Source of the DNA: an uncultured Alphaproteobacteria bacterium | Lineage (GTDB): Bacteria > Pseudomonadota > Alphaproteobacteria > Caulobacterales > Hyphomonadaceae | Assembly (NCBI GenBank): GCA_903831485.1 | Contig: CAIKXW010000057.1 | Coordinates: forward strand, 1-25,117 | DNA: 25,117 bases | Direction of reading: 5' to 3' | Shown: positions 1 through 8,808 of the stretch, one piece after another | Layout: every line of letters begins with the position of its first letter | How positions within the stretch are numbered: the first letter of the stretch is position 1 | The notes under the pieces: model-generated | What the model was told of the DNA's origin: nothing | Seen by the model: only the letters and a program-made list of their open reading frames with translations | Databases searched by the model: none | Program-made: the position numbers and the translations under genes

Positions 1-543
1 ATGGTGGTTTCGGCGGGCGAGCTGACCGTGCTGGTCGACCGCGACGGGATCGTGAAGTTCCTTGAGTTCCTGCGCGAGGACAGCCAGTGCCGGTTCGAGA
101 CGCTGGTGGACCTGTGCGGCGCTGACTATCCCACGGACCCGGAGCGATTCGAGATCGTATACCACCTGCTGTCGATGCGGCTAAACCAGCGCATCCGCTT
201 GAAGGTGCGCACGGACGAGGCGACGCCTGTACCCAGCGCGACTGCGGTTTTTCCTGTCGCCAACTGGTATGAGCGCGAGACATTCGACATGTATGGCGTG
301 ATCTTCTCGGGTCACCCGGACCTGCGCCGCATCCTCACCGACTATGGGTTCGAGGGTTACCCGCTGCGCAAGGACTTCCCGCTCTCCGGTCGCGTGCAGG
401 TTCGCTACGACGAGGCGCAGAAGCGCGTGATCAATGAGCCGGTGAAGCTGGTTCAGGAATACCGGAACTTTGACTTCCTGAGCCCCTGGGAGGGCATGCA
501 GGCCGTGATCCCGGGCGATGAGAAAGTGGGAGGCCAGAAATAG
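1..543 (+). CDS. nuoC: NADH-quinone oxidoreductase subunit C (NuoC), probably 5'-truncated by the window edge
   Basis: NuoC is the 30-kDa subunit of the peripheral arm of complex I and helps join the NADH module to the quinone-binding NuoB/D/I module on the cytoplasmic side. The family signature is clear in the C-terminal half: [19 protein letters not shown] followed by [18 protein letters not shown], at about residues 92-129. Only 180 residues are present, and the reading begins inside what is normally the first beta strand of the domain. Alphaproteobacterial NuoC proteins usually carry another 20-30 N-terminal residues. The ATG at base 1 may therefore be an internal methionine or chance codon and the true start probably lies upstream of the window. 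The TAG stop lies two bases before the nuoD ATG, consistent with one operon. NuoA and NuoB would be expected just upstream. The family call is very secure; the start is not. Confidence 0.95.
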   Translation: MVVSAGELTVLVDRDGIVKFLEFLREDSQCRFETLVDLCGADYPTDPERFEIVYHLLSMRLNQRIRLKVRTDEATPVPSATAVFPVANWYERETFDMYGVIFSGHPDLRRILTDYGFEGYPLRKDFPLSGRVQVRYDEAQKRVINEPVKLVQEYRNFDFLSPWEGMQAVIPGDEKVGGQK

Positions 544-545
544 TC

Positions 546-1766
546 ATGGCTGACCAGCAGCACATCGATCGCTCCAAGTCGTCGGTCATCGAAGATATGG
601 ACGACCGGAAGTTCACGATCAATTTCGGGCCTCAGCATCCGGCGGCGCACGGCGTGTTGCGCCTCGTGCTGGATCTTGATGGCGAGATCGTTGATCGGGT
701 CGATCCGCATATCGGGCTGCTGCATCGCGGCACCGAGAAACTCATCGAGTACAAGACGTTCCTTCAGGCGCTGCCCTATTTCGACCGGCTCGACTATGTC
801 GCGCCGATGAACCAGGAGCATGCCTACTGCCTCGCCATCGAGAAGCTGGCGGGCATCGAGGTTCCGCGCCGGGCGAGTTTCATCCGCGTGATCTATTCGG
901 AAATCGGCCGGCTGCTCTCGCACATTCTGAACGTGACGACGCAGGCGCTGGACGTCGGCGCGCTGACGCCGCCGCTGTGGGGCTTCGAAGAGCGCGAAAA
1001 GCTGATGGTGTTCTACGAGCGAGCGTCCGGATCGCGGATGCACGCGGCGTATTTCCGGCCGGGCGGCGTTCACCAGGACCTGCCGCCGGAGCTGGTGGAG
1101 GACATCCACAAATTCTGTGATCCGTTCCTGAAGTTTATGGACGATCTCGAGACGCTGGTCACCGAGAACCGCATCTTCAAGCAGCGCAACGTCGATATCG
1201 GCGTCGTGTCGGTCGAGGACGCACTGCAGTGGGGCTTCTCCGGCGTGATGGTGCGCGGGTCCGGCCTGGCCTGGGACCTGCGTCGCGCCGAGCCATATGA
1301 AGTCTACTCCGAACTTGATTTCAAGATTCCCGTCGGCAAGAACGGCGATTGCTGGGACCGCTATCTCTGCCGCATCGAGGAGATGCGCGAGAGCATCAGG
1401 ATCATCAAGCAGTGCATCGAGAAGATGCCGGTCGGCCCCGTGCTGCCCGAGTTCTCCAAGTATGCGCCGCCGCGGCGCGCCGAGATGAAGACGTCGATGG
1501 AAGCGCTGATCCATCACTTCAAGCTGTATACCGAGGGCTTCCACGTGCCTGCGGGCGAAGTCTATGCGTGCGTCGAGGCGCCGAAGGGCGAGTTCGGAGT
1601 CTATCTGGTGACCGATGGCGGCAACCGTCCGTACCGCCTGAAGATCAAGGCGCCGGGCTATGCCCATCTGCATGCGATGGACCATCTGTGCCGCGGCCAC
1701 ATGCTGGCGGACGTGTCGGCTGTGCTGGGTTCGCTCGACATCGTGTTCGGGGAGGTCGACCGATGA
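546..1766 (+). CDS. nuoD: NADH-quinone oxidoreductase subunit D (NuoD)
   Basis: NuoD is the 49-kDa subunit of complex I, related to the large subunit of NiFe hydrogenases but without metal ligands. It forms much of the quinone-reduction cavity together with NuoB and NuoH. The 406-residue length is normal for alphaproteobacteria. The N-terminal quinone-site loop [15 protein letters not shown] is at about residues 26-40 (H31 and H35), followed by [13 protein letters not shown] and the LPYFDRLDY segment ending at Y84. The C-terminus [12 protein letters not shown] is the usual family ending. The start is the first ATG, two bases after nuoC. The last bases form an ATGA overlap with nuoE (ATG at 1763), which suggests translational coupling. 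Nothing unusual was seen. Confidence 0.98.
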   Translation: MADQQHIDRSKSSVIEDMDDRKFTINFGPQHPAAHGVLRLVLDLDGEIVDRVDPHIGLLHRGTEKLIEYKTFLQALPYFDRLDYVAPMNQEHAYCLAIEKLAGIEVPRRASFIRVIYSEIGRLLSHILNVTTQALDVGALTPPLWGFEEREKLMVFYERASGSRMHAAYFRPGGVHQDLPPELVEDIHKFCDPFLKFMDDLETLVTENRIFKQRNVDIGVVSVEDALQWGFSGVMVRGSGLAWDLRRAEPYEVYSELDFKIPVGKNGDCWDRYLCRIEEMRESIRIIKQCIEKMPVGPVLPEFSKYAPPRRAEMKTSMEALIHHFKLYTEGFHVPAGEVYACVEAPKGEFGVYLVTDGGNRPYRLKIKAPGYAHLHAMDHLCRGHMLADVSAVLGSLDIVFGEVDR

Positions 1767-2440
1767 GCCACCGGCGTTTTCATGACCCCTCACACCATGC
1801 GCCGTTCGCGTTCTCGAAAGAGACCGACGAGCAGATCACGTGGTGGGAACAGAAATACCCGTCCGAGCGGCGCGCATCGGCCGTGATCCCGGCGTTGTGG
1901 ATTACACAGAAGCAGAATGCGGGTTGGCTGTCAGAGCCTGCGCTGCGGGCGGTCGCGGACCGGCTGGGGATGAACTACATCCGCGTCTACGAGGTTGCGA
2001 CGTTCTACACGATGTTCAACCTCGAGCCCGTGGGCAAGTATCACTTTCAGGTCTGCGGCACGACCCCGTGCATGCTGCGCGGGGCTGAGCGGCTGAAGGA
2101 TTTCTGCGAGCGCAAGATCGGGCCGAAGGGCCATGTGTCGGGGAGCGGCAAATTCTCGTGGGTTGAGGTGGAGTGCCTCGGCGCGTGCGTGAACGCGCCG
2201 ATGATCCAGATCAACGACTACTACTACGAAGACCTGACGATCGAGACGCTGGAAAAGATCATCGATGATTTCGCGGCAGGCAGGGAGCCGGCGCCGGGGA
2301 CGTATGTGAAGCGGCAGACGAGCGCGCCCGAGGGGCCGGCGACGTCGCTGACGGATGACACACTGTTTGATGGATCGCGCGCTAAGCCGCTGGCGGCCAT
2401 TCCGAATGCTCCGAAGCCGCCAGAGCCGGCGCAGACATGA
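1763..2440 (+). CDS. nuoE: NADH-quinone oxidoreductase subunit E (NuoE)
   Basis: NuoE is the 24-kDa, thioredoxin-fold subunit of complex I that binds the off-path [2Fe-2S] cluster N1a and packs against NuoF in the NADH-oxidising module. The four cluster ligands are visible as C98 and C103 ([13 protein letters not shown]) and C138 and C142 ([10 protein letters not shown]). The start at 1763 overlaps the nuoD stop as ATGA and gives an N-terminus typical of alphaproteobacteria (SHRRF...PFAFS). A much longer open frame upstream in the same phase is only a shadow of nuoD. The protein is 225 residues, longer than the E. coli subunit (about 166), because of a C-terminal tail of about 55 residues rich in Pro, Ala and Thr that follows the fold. 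Such tails are common in alphaproteobacterial NuoE. The stop overlaps the next small orf as ATGA. Confidence 0.97.
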   Translation: MSHRRFHDPSHHAPFAFSKETDEQITWWEQKYPSERRASAVIPALWITQKQNAGWLSEPALRAVADRLGMNYIRVYEVATFYTMFNLEPVGKYHFQVCGTTPCMLRGAERLKDFCERKIGPKGHVSGSGKFSWVEVECLGACVNAPMIQINDYYYEDLTIETLEKIIDDFAAGREPAPGTYVKRQTSAPEGPATSLTDDTLFDGSRAKPLAAIPNAPKPPEPAQT

Positions 2441-2661
2441 GGGGCGCGATGACGGACTACATACCCAGCAAGGCGATGAAGGCGGAGCTGCTGCGGGCCG
2501 GCATCCTGGAGATGCTGTGCTTTGTGGCGGGCCTGCTGGCGTGGGCGCTGACGGGCAGCTGGGTGTGGATCGCAGCGGGCGTTCTCGCCGGGCTCGGCTT
2601 CAGCCTTCCCGCGATCATCAAACTTGTGCGGGAAGCCAGGGAGCAAGACCGTGCTTCTTGA
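2437..2661 (+). CDS. Small hypothetical membrane protein between nuoE and nuoF
   Basis: This 74-residue protein is not a member of any family I recognise. It has a charged N-terminus with [14 protein letters not shown], then two hydrophobic stretches (about residues 23-41 and 43-60) separated by a short SW-containing turn, and a basic/acidic tail [11 protein letters not shown]. This looks like a two-helix inner-membrane hairpin. The ATG at 2437 overlaps the nuoE stop (ATGA). An in-frame ATG at 2449, preceded by GAGGGG four bases upstream, is an equally plausible start and would give 70 residues. Its 3' end overlaps the GTG start of nuoF by 11 bases, so its translation is probably coupled to both neighbours. 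Small unassigned reading frames at this place are known in other alphaproteobacterial nuo operons. A role in complex I assembly or as an accessory subunit is only suggested by position. Confidence 0.75.
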   Translation: MRGAMTDYIPSKAMKAELLRAGILEMLCFVAGLLAWALTGSWVWIAAGVLAGLGFSLPAIIKLVREAREQDRAS

Positions 2662-3961
2662 TAAGGATCGTATCTTCACCAACCTGTACGGGCGCCATGA
2701 CTGGCGGCTGGAAGAGGCCAGGAAGCGTGGCGCGTGGAATTCCACGAAGGAGCTGATGCAGTTCGGCCCGGAGTGGATCTGCGATCAGATCAAGGCGTCC
2801 GGCTTGCGTGGGCGCGGCGGCGCGGGATTCCCGACCGGCCTCAAATGGACCTTCATGCCGAAGGTCGTGAAGGACCGTCCGCACTATCTCGTCGTCAACG
2901 CGGATGAATCCGAACCGGGCACCTGCAAGGACCGGGACATCATGCGCCACGATCCGCACCTGCTGATCGAGGGCTGCCTGATCGCGTCTTTCGCGATGCG
3001 TGCGAAGGCCTGCTACATCTACCTGCGCGGGGAATACATTTACGAGCGCGAGGTCCTCGAGAAGGCGATCGCGGAAGCTTACGCTGCGGGTCTTGTCGGC
3101 AAGAATGCCTGCGGGTCGGGCTATGATTTCGACATCTACGCGCACCATGGCGCGGGCGCTTACATCTGCGGCGAAGAGACGGCGCTGCTGGAGAGCCTTG
3201 AGGGCAAGAAGGGCCAGCCGCGGCTGAAGCCGCCTTTCCCGGCGAATGCGGGTCTCTATGGCTGCCCCACAACGGTGAACAATGTGGAGTCTATTGCGGT
3301 GGCCCCGACGATCCTGCGGCGTGGCGCGGGATGGTTCGCGGGCTTCGGACGGCCGAACAACACCGGCACCAAAGTCTTCTGCATCTCCGGCCATGTCGAG
3401 CGGCCATGCAATGTCGAAGAAGAGATGTCGATCCCGCTTCGGACGCTGATCGAAGAGCATTGCGGCGGCGTGCGCGGCGGCTGGGGCAACCTGAAAGCGA
3501 TCATTCCGGGCGGATCGTCTGTCCCGATGATCCCGAAGGAAATCTGCGACACCGTGCTGATGGATTTCGACGCGCTGCGCGATGTGAAGTCGGGCCTCGG
3601 CACGGCGGCCGTTATCGTGATGGACAAGTCGACGGACCTCGTTCGGGCGATTGCGCGCATCGCCTACTTCTACAAGCACGAGAGCTGTGGCCAGTGCACG
3701 CCGTGCCGCGAAGGTACGGGCTGGATGTGGCGCGTGCTGGAGCGGATGGTGAAGGGCGAGGCGGAAACGTCGGAGATCGACACGCTGCTGGATGTGGCGT
3801 CCCAGGTTGAGGGTCACACGATCTGCGCGCTGGGCGATGCCGCTGCGTGGCCGATCCAGGGCTTGATCCGTCATTTCCGACAGGAAATCGAAGACCGCAT
3901 CACCAATTATCGTCAGGGCCGGCCGCATGTGCAGGGCGTGACGCTGACGGCGGCGGAGTGA
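2651..3961 (+). CDS. nuoF: NADH-quinone oxidoreductase subunit F (NuoF)
   Basis: NuoF is the 51-kDa flavoprotein subunit that binds NADH and FMN and passes electrons through [4Fe-4S] cluster N3. Visible motifs are the glycine-rich nucleotide site [10 protein letters not shown] (residues 54-63), the FMN-binding [15 protein letters not shown] segment, and the N3 ligands C346, C349, C352 ([13 protein letters not shown]) with C392 (TICALGD). I place the start at GTG 2651, which gives the family N-terminus [13 protein letters not shown] and has an AGGGAG ribosome-binding site at 2638-2643, seven bases upstream. A TTG at 2624 would add nine unconserved residues and lacks such a site. The gene begins 11 bases inside the preceding small orf, so initiation may depend on its translation. 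With 436 residues, length is normal. Confidence 0.97.
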   Translation: MLLDKDRIFTNLYGRHDWRLEEARKRGAWNSTKELMQFGPEWICDQIKASGLRGRGGAGFPTGLKWTFMPKVVKDRPHYLVVNADESEPGTCKDRDIMRHDPHLLIEGCLIASFAMRAKACYIYLRGEYIYEREVLEKAIAEAYAAGLVGKNACGSGYDFDIYAHHGAGAYICGEETALLESLEGKKGQPRLKPPFPANAGLYGCPTTVNNVESIAVAPTILRRGAGWFAGFGRPNNTGTKVFCISGHVERPCNVEEEMSIPLRTLIEEHCGGVRGGWGNLKAIIPGGSSVPMIPKEICDTVLMDFDALRDVKSGLGTAAVIVMDKSTDLVRAIARIAYFYKHESCGQCTPCREGTGWMWRVLERMVKGEAETSEIDTLLDVASQVEGHTICALGDAAAWPIQGLIRHFRQEIEDRITNYRQGRPHVQGVTLTAAE

Positions 3962-3965
3962 GGGC

Positions 3966-6077
3966 ATGACCGACACCGTCAAACTGCTGGTCGATGGCGT
4001 CGAAGTGGATGCGCCGAAGACGTATACGCTGCTGCAGGCGTGCGAGCTGGCGGGCGCGGAGATTCCGCGCTTCTGCTATCACGAGCGGCTGTCGATCGCC
4101 GGCAATTGCCGGATGTGCCTGGTCGACTGGGTCGGGGCGCCGAAGCCGATCGCGTCATGCGCGCAGACGGTGGGCGACATGGCGCCCAAGAAGGACGGCA
4201 CGCCGCACGAGATTTCGACCAGGTCGCCACGCGCCATCAAGGCGCGCAATGGCGTGATGGAATTCCTGCTGATCAATCACCCGTTGGATTGCCCGATCTG
4301 CGACCAGGGCGGCGAGTGCGACCTGCAGGACCAGGCGATGGGCTATGGCCGCGCCGCCTCGCGTTATTCCGAGAACAAGCGCGCGGTCGACGACAAGTAT
4401 ATGGGTCCGCTGGTCAAGACGATCATGACGCGGTGCATCCAGTGCACGCGTTGCGTTCGCTTTGCATCGGAAGTAGCGGGCGTGGACGAGATCGGTCTCG
4501 CCAATCGCGGCGAGGATGCCGAGATCACGACCTATCTCGAGAAGTCGCTGACATCCGAGCTGTCGGGCAATGTGATCGACTTGTGCCCGGTGGGCGCGCT
4601 GACGTCGAAACCGTATGCGTTCAATGCGCGTCCGTGGGAGCTGCGCAAGACCGAGAGCATCGACGTGATGGATGCGCTCGGGTCTGCGATCCGTGTGGAT
4701 GCGCGTGGGCCGACCGTGATGCGAATTCTTCCGCGCATCAATGAAGAGGTCAACGAGGAGTGGATCTCGGACAAGACGCGCTTCGTGTGGGACGGCCTTG
4801 GCCGCCAGCGGCTCGACAAGCCTTATGTGCGCGAGAACGGCGCGCTGAAGGCCGCGACCTGGGACGAGGCGCTCCGCGCGGCTGCCGTGATGATGCAGGC
4901 GCCTGCGGATCAGATCGGCGTTATCGCCGGCGATCTGGCGGACGCCGAGAGCATGAAGGCGACGCTTGATCTGGCGAATTCGCTCGGCGTCAAGTCGATC
5001 GACTGCCGGCAGGATGGCGTGAAGCTTGGGCTTGCGGCCGACGGGTCGAAGCTGCCGCGCGAGAGCTATCTGTTCAACTCAACGCTGATGGGCGTGGATG
5101 AGGCGGACGCGATCCTGCTGATTGGCGTGAACCCGCGCAAGGAAGCGGCTGTGCTTAACGCGCGTCTCCGTCGGGCGTGGCTGCGCATGGTTCCGGTGGT
5201 GGTCGTTGGAGAGCGCGTCGACCTGACGTTCGACTACCAGTATGTCGGCGCTGGTCCGGACTCGCTGGGCGAGATCAAGGGCGGACATCCCGTTTTCCAG
5301 GCGCTGTCGAAGGCCAAGCGACCGCTTATCATCGTGGGGCAGGGCGCTTTCATGCGCGGCGATGGCGGCGCGGTGTTGCACGCAGTGTCTTCGCTCGCGA
5401 ATGCTGTCGGCGCGTTCCAGGACGACTGGAACGGCTTCAACGTGCTTCACACGGCTGCAACGCGTGTGGGCGGGCTAGACCTGGGCTTCCTGCCGTCGAG
5501 CGGTGGCAAGGATGTGGCCGGGATCATCGCGAGCGCGCAGTCGGGCGAGATCAAGACTGTTTTGCTGCTGGGCGCGGACGAGATCGATACGTCGAAACTC
5601 GGCAAGGCGAACGTCATCTATATAGGCAGTCATGGCGACAATGGCGCTCACCGGGCGGACGTGATCCTGCCCGCGGCGGCCTATACCGAGAAGTCGGCGA
5701 CTTATGTGAATACCGAGGGGCGCGTGCAGCGTACGCAGCGCGCCGTGGCGCCGAAGGGCGATGCGCGCGAGGACTGGGCGATTGTACGGGCGCTATCGGC
5801 CTATGTCGGCAAGACGCTACCGTATGACTCTCTGGCGCAGCTTCGCGAGAAGCTGGGCAGGGATCATCCGACCTTCCTGGGCCTCGACTATTCGCCGGGA
5901 CGTCATAGCGAGTCGATTGCGCCGCCCTATGGCTCAGCCGGGCAGATGAATTCGGCAGCGTTCACCACGCCGATCCGCGCCTTCCACCTGACCAACCCGA
6001 TCGCGCGCGCGTCGCGCACCATGGCGGAGTGCGCCGAACTCGTTGCGGGCGTCAGCCCCGCCGTTGCGGCGGAGTAA
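3966..6077 (+). CDS. nuoG: NADH-quinone oxidoreductase subunit G (NuoG)
   Basis: NuoG is the 75-kDa iron-sulfur subunit of the NADH module and carries most of the electron wire. The N-terminal ferredoxin domain has C37, C48, C51 and C65 for [2Fe-2S] N1b. The His-Cys3 cluster N5 is H105, C109, C112 and C118 ([14 protein letters not shown]). Cluster N4 is C157, C160, C163 and C207 (CIQCTRC and LCPVGAL). The rest is a molybdopterin-oxidoreductase-like fold without catalytic function. The extra N7 cluster motif of some bacterial NuoG proteins was not seen, in keeping with the short 703-residue alphaproteobacterial/mitochondrial form. The ATG at 3966 is preceded by GGAG at 3955-3958 and follows the nuoF stop by four bases. 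Confidence 0.97.
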   Translation: MTDTVKLLVDGVEVDAPKTYTLLQACELAGAEIPRFCYHERLSIAGNCRMCLVDWVGAPKPIASCAQTVGDMAPKKDGTPHEISTRSPRAIKARNGVMEFLLINHPLDCPICDQGGECDLQDQAMGYGRAASRYSENKRAVDDKYMGPLVKTIMTRCIQCTRCVRFASEVAGVDEIGLANRGEDAEITTYLEKSLTSELSGNVIDLCPVGALTSKPYAFNARPWELRKTESIDVMDALGSAIRVDARGPTVMRILPRINEEVNEEWISDKTRFVWDGLGRQRLDKPYVRENGALKAATWDEALRAAAVMMQAPADQIGVIAGDLADAESMKATLDLANSLGVKSIDCRQDGVKLGLAADGSKLPRESYLFNSTLMGVDEADAILLIGVNPRKEAAVLNARLRRAWLRMVPVVVVGERVDLTFDYQYVGAGPDSLGEIKGGHPVFQALSKAKRPLIIVGQGAFMRGDGGAVLHAVSSLANAVGAFQDDWNGFNVLHTAATRVGGLDLGFLPSSGGKDVAGIIASAQSGEIKTVLLLGADEIDTSKLGKANVIYIGSHGDNGAHRADVILPAAAYTEKSATYVNTEGRVQRTQRAVAPKGDAREDWAIVRALSAYVGKTLPYDSLAQLREKLGRDHPTFLGLDYSPGRHSESIAPPYGSAGQMNSAAFTTPIRAFHLTNPIARASRTMAECAELVAGVSPAVAAE

Positions 6078-6085
6078 GAGCAAGC

Positions 6086-7294
6086 ATGGAAAAGCTCCTT
6101 GAGATCGGTGGCAATGACTGGGTGATCGCGATCCTGCTCGCGGTGGCGCAGATTCTTGCACTCGTGCTGATCATGCTGGTGTGCATCGCCTTCCTGCTGC
6201 TGTTCGACCGCAAGGTCTGGGCGGCCGTGCAGATGCGCAAGGGTCCGAACGTGGTGGGGCCGTTTGGCCTGCTGCAGTCGTTCGCGGACCTGCTGAAGTT
6301 CATCCTCAAAGAGATCGTGATTCCGGCGGGCGCCAACAAGACGGTGTTTCTGCTGGCGCCGATCATCACGCTGACGCTGGCGCTGGTTGGCTGGGCCGTC
6401 ATTCCGGTGGCGCCGGGCTGGGTAGTGGCCGATCTCAATGTCGGCGTGCTGTACCTGTTCGCGATCTCGTCGCTAGGCGTCTACGGCATCATCATGGGTG
6501 GCTGGGCGTCGAACTCCAAGTATCCGTTCCTTGGCGGGCTTCGCTCTGCGGCGCAGATGGTGTCGTACGAGGTGTCGATCGGCTTCGTGATCGTCACCGT
6601 GCTGTTGCTGGTCGGCTCGCTGAACCTCAGCGATGTGGTGGCGAACCAGGACGGCGGCATCTGGAACTGGCACGCCTTCGCCTTCCCGACGATCTTCGTC
6701 ATGTTCCCGATGTTCGTCATCTTCTTCATCTCGGCGCTGGCCGAGACGAACCGCCCTCCGTTCGATCTGCCGGAAGCGGAGTCGGAACTGGTGGCGGGCT
6801 ACCAGGTCGAATACTCGTCCTCGCCGTATCTGATGTTCATGATCGGGGAATACGTCTCCATCGTGCTGATGTGCGCGATGCTGACGATCCTGTTCTTCGG
6901 CGGCTGGCACATGCCGATCCCGATTCCGGGAACAGAGAACCTGCCCGACTGGCTGCTCAGCCTCGGCGGGCTGTTCGTGTTCATGTTCAAGGTGACGTTC
7001 TTCTTCTTCCTGTTCGCGATGGTGAAGGCGATCGTGCCGCGTTATCGCTATGACCAGCTGATGCGGCTGGGCTGGAAGATCTTCCTGCCGACGTCACTCG
7101 TGGCCGTGGTGTTGATCGGCGGCTACGCGACCTTCATGAACGCGCAGGGGCGGCCGGACTTCGATGCCCTGGACGCGGACAAGAGCGGATACCTGGAAGC
7201 GCCGGAGCTGGCGGCGGTGACGCTGCCGACGGGCGTGGACGCAAACAATGACGGTCGCATCAGCTGGCCCGAATATCGCAGCGGGGCGAGGTAA
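6086..7294 (+). CDS. nuoH: NADH-quinone oxidoreductase subunit H (NuoH) with a C-terminal EF-hand pair
   Basis: NuoH (mitochondrial ND1) is the membrane-arm subunit that forms the entrance of the quinone tunnel. Eight hydrophobic segments can be traced. The conserved cytoplasmic loops are [19 protein letters not shown] (about 43-61) and [20 protein letters not shown] after helix 5. The last helix, [18 protein letters not shown], ends near residue 350, where normal NuoH proteins stop. Here 52 more residues follow (351-402). They contain two 12-residue EF-hand loops: [12 protein letters not shown] (363-374) and [12 protein letters not shown] (385-396). Both have Asp at position 1, Gly at 6, a hydrophobic residue at 8 and Glu at 12. 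From the family topology (both termini periplasmic) the extension should lie in the periplasm. The start is ATG 6086, matching the family N-terminus; the in-frame upstream stretch overlaps nuoG and is unconserved. Length is 402 residues against about 340 usually. Confidence 0.96.
   Translation: MEKLLEIGGNDWVIAILLAVAQILALVLIMLVCIAFLLLFDRKVWAAVQMRKGPNVVGPFGLLQSFADLLKFILKEIVIPAGANKTVFLLAPIITLTLALVGWAVIPVAPGWVVADLNVGVLYLFAISSLGVYGIIMGGWASNSKYPFLGGLRSAAQMVSYEVSIGFVIVTVLLLVGSLNLSDVVANQDGGIWNWHAFAFPTIFVMFPMFVIFFISALAETNRPPFDLPEAESELVAGYQVEYSSSPYLMFMIGEYVSIVLMCAMLTILFFGGWHMPIPIPGTENLPDWLLSLGGLFVFMFKVTFFFFLFAMVKAIVPRYRYDQLMRLGWKIFLPTSLVAVVLIGGYATFMNAQGRPDFDALDADKSGYLEAPELAAVTLPTGVDANNDGRISWPEYRSGAR
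7136..7291 (+). other. Two-EF-hand C-terminal extension of NuoH
   Basis: This is the part of nuoH encoding residues 351-402, beyond the last transmembrane helix. Loop 1 is encoded by 7172-7207 (ligand positions D363, D365, S367, E374; hydrophobic L370 at position 8). Loop 2 is encoded by 7238-7273 (D385, N387, D389, E396; I392 at position 8). The loops start 22 residues apart, closer than in calmodulin and more like short bacterial EF-hand or dockerin-type repeats. Both loops keep all calcium-coordinating positions, so calcium binding is likely from established EF-hand rules. The function in complex I is unknown. The reading frame is continuous, with a single stop four bases before nuoI, so a frameshift fusion is unlikely. 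Confidence 0.85.
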
Positions 7295-7297
7295 GCC

Positions 7298-7783
7298 ATG
7301 TCGATCGGCCAGGCCATTCGCGGCGCACTCCTGACGGACTTCATCGGGGCGTTCTTCCTCGCCATGCGCCAGTTCTTCACGCGCAAGGCGACTGTGAACT
7401 ATCCTTTCGAAAAGGGGCCGCTGAGCCCGCGCTTCCGCGGCGAGCATGCGCTGCGCCGCTATCCGAACGGCGAAGAGCGTTGCATCGCGTGCAAGCTGTG
7501 CGAGGCGATCTGCCCGGCGCAGGCGATCACGATCGAGGCCGAGCCGCGCGAAGACGGGTCGCGCCGCACGACGCGCTACGACATCGACATGGTGAAGTGC
7601 ATCTATTGCGGCTTCTGTCAGGAAGCCTGCCCGGTGGACGCCATCGTCGAGGGGCCGAATTTCGAGTTCGCGACCGAAACGCGCGAGGAACTCTACTACG
7701 ACAAGGAACGACTTCTGGAGAACGGCGACCGCTGGGAACGCGAGATAGCGCGCAATCTGGAACTGGACGCTCGCTATCGATAG
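7298..7783 (+). CDS. nuoI: NADH-quinone oxidoreductase subunit I (NuoI)
   Basis: NuoI is the TYKY/8Fe ferredoxin subunit that carries [4Fe-4S] clusters N6a and N6b between NuoG and the terminal cluster N2 in NuoB. Both ferredoxin motifs are intact: C62, C65, C68, C72 ([11 protein letters not shown]) and C101, C104, C107, C111 ([11 protein letters not shown]), each followed by the CP of the bacterial-type ferredoxin fold. The N-terminal amphipathic stretch (about 10-27) contacts the membrane arm, and the [20 protein letters not shown] segment is typical of the family. The ATG at 7298 is three bases after the nuoH stop. At 161 residues, length is the usual alphaproteobacterial one. It is followed by the longest gap in the nuo operon (99 bases). 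Confidence 0.98.
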   Translation: MSIGQAIRGALLTDFIGAFFLAMRQFFTRKATVNYPFEKGPLSPRFRGEHALRRYPNGEERCIACKLCEAICPAQAITIEAEPREDGSRRTTRYDIDMVKCIYCGFCQEACPVDAIVEGPNFEFATETREELYYDKERLLENGDRWEREIARNLELDARYR

Positions 7784-7882
7784 AAGGGCGCGGCTTGCGG
7801 GGGCGAGTCGGACTTTTCGGGACTTTTCACCTGCCCCGTCCGGGGCGCGTTAGTTGGAACCTAGGAAGAGGGAAGGCAGGCC
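7784..7882 (+). repeat. Longest intergenic gap in the nuo operon, with a short direct repeat and a GC hairpin
   Basis: The gap between nuoI and nuoJ is 99 bases, whereas all other visible nuo junctions are 12 bases or less. It contains a direct repeat of GGACTTTTC (7810-7818 and 7820-7828, ten bases apart). It also contains a hairpin GCCCCG-TC-CGGGGC at 7833-7846 and then the purine-rich ribosome-binding region of nuoJ (GGAAGG at 7871-7876). No run of T follows the hairpin, so it is not a standard intrinsic terminator. A role in mRNA processing, attenuation or as an internal promoter is possible but not shown. Confidence 0.4.
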
Positions 7883-8476
7883 GTGGCGCTGATCGCTTTC
7901 TACATCCTCTCGACGATTGTGGTGCTTTCCGCACTCTTTGTCGTCGCGGCTCGTAACCCGGTGCACTCGGTGCTCTGGCTGATCCTGGCGTTCTTCACGT
8001 CGGCGGGATTGCTGGTGCTCATCGGCGCGGAATTCCTCGCGATGCTGTTGGTCGTCGTCTATGTCGGCGCGGTCGCGGTGCTGTTCCTGTTCGTGGTCAT
8101 GATGCTGGACATCGACTTCGTGGCGCTGAAGCAGGGCTTCCAGAATTACCTTGTGGTTGGGGCGCTGGTGGCGCTCGCACTACTGGCGGAGATCGGGATT
8201 GTCGCGGCTGCGGCGACGTTCGGCGGCGGCGAGACGTTCAATGCGAGCCCGGGTGCGCCGACGAATGCCGAGGCGCTGTCGCGCGTGCTCTACACGGATT
8301 ACCTGCTGCTGTTCCAGATGTCGGGCATCGTGCTGCTGGTCGCCATGATGGGCGCCATCGTGCTCACCCTGCGGTCGCGGCCGAGCGTCAAGCGCCAGAA
8401 CATTGCCGAGCAGACCGGGCGGAAACGCAAGGATGCTGTCGAGCTCAAGGACGTTCGTCCGGGACAGGGATTGTAG
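7883..8476 (+). CDS. nuoJ: NADH-quinone oxidoreductase subunit J (NuoJ)
   Basis: NuoJ (mitochondrial ND6) is a five-helix membrane-arm subunit between NuoH and NuoK. Its third helix shifts conformation during turnover and links quinone reduction to proton pumping. The conserved helix [17 protein letters not shown] is at residues 60-76, preceded by [14 protein letters not shown]. The C-terminal tail ending in a GQGL motif is typical of alphaproteobacteria. The start is GTG 7883, with GGAAGG six bases upstream; no upstream in-frame alternative fits the family. Length is 197 residues. The TAG is two bases before the nuoK ATG. Confidence 0.97.
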   Translation: MALIAFYILSTIVVLSALFVVAARNPVHSVLWLILAFFTSAGLLVLIGAEFLAMLLVVVYVGAVAVLFLFVVMMLDIDFVALKQGFQNYLVVGALVALALLAEIGIVAAAATFGGGETFNASPGAPTNAEALSRVLYTDYLLLFQMSGIVLLVAMMGAIVLTLRSRPSVKRQNIAEQTGRKRKDAVELKDVRPGQGL

Positions 8477-8478
8477 TC

Positions 8479-8796
8479 ATGGCGGGCGTGGAGCTTACCC
8501 TCGGTCACTACCTGGCGGTCTCCGCCGCACTGTTCACGATTGGCGTGTTCGGCATCTTCGTGAACCGCAAGAACATCATCGTCATCCTGATGTCGATCGA
8601 ACTGATCCTGCTGTCGGTGAACATCAACCTGGTCGCCTTCTCCGTGTTCAATGGCACGATCATGGGACAGGTGTTTGCGATGATCGTGCTGACTGTTGCG
8701 GCCGCCGAGGCGGCTGTGGGTCTTGCCATTCTGGTCGTCTACTTCCGCAACCGCGGCGAGATCGCGGTGGAAGATGTCAACGTGCTGCGCGGTTAG
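8479..8796 (+). CDS. nuoK: NADH-quinone oxidoreductase subunit K (NuoK)
   Basis: NuoK (ND4L) is a small three-helix membrane-arm subunit that contributes to the proton path next to NuoJ and NuoN. The two buried glutamates essential in E. coli (E36 and E72) correspond to E41 ([18 protein letters not shown]) and E77 ([17 protein letters not shown]). The protein is 105 residues, normal for the family. The N-terminal [20 protein letters not shown] begins the first helix. The ATG is two bases after nuoJ. The stop shares its last base with the GGGGAG ribosome-binding site of nuoL. Confidence 0.98.
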   Translation: MAGVELTLGHYLAVSAALFTIGVFGIFVNRKNIIVILMSIELILLSVNINLVAFSVFNGTIMGQVFAMIVLTVAAAEAAVGLAILVVYFRNRGEIAVEDVNVLRG

Positions 8797-8808
8797 GGGA
8801 GCAGAGAC

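Noticed and set aside
453..1793. A 446-codon open frame on the - strand opposite nuoD
   Set aside because: It is fully antisense to a certain complex I gene. Its translation is rich in Arg, His, Gln and Asp and low in hydrophobic order, as expected for a shadow frame in GC-rich DNA.
2618..3982. A 454-codon open frame on the - strand opposite nuoF
   Set aside because: Same composition artefact; it spans nuoF almost exactly and shows no recognisable motif or ribosome-binding site.
6029..6085. A 19-codon N-terminal extension of NuoH
   Set aside because: It overlaps the end of nuoG, is Arg-rich and unlike the family; ATG 6086 gives the expected N-terminus.
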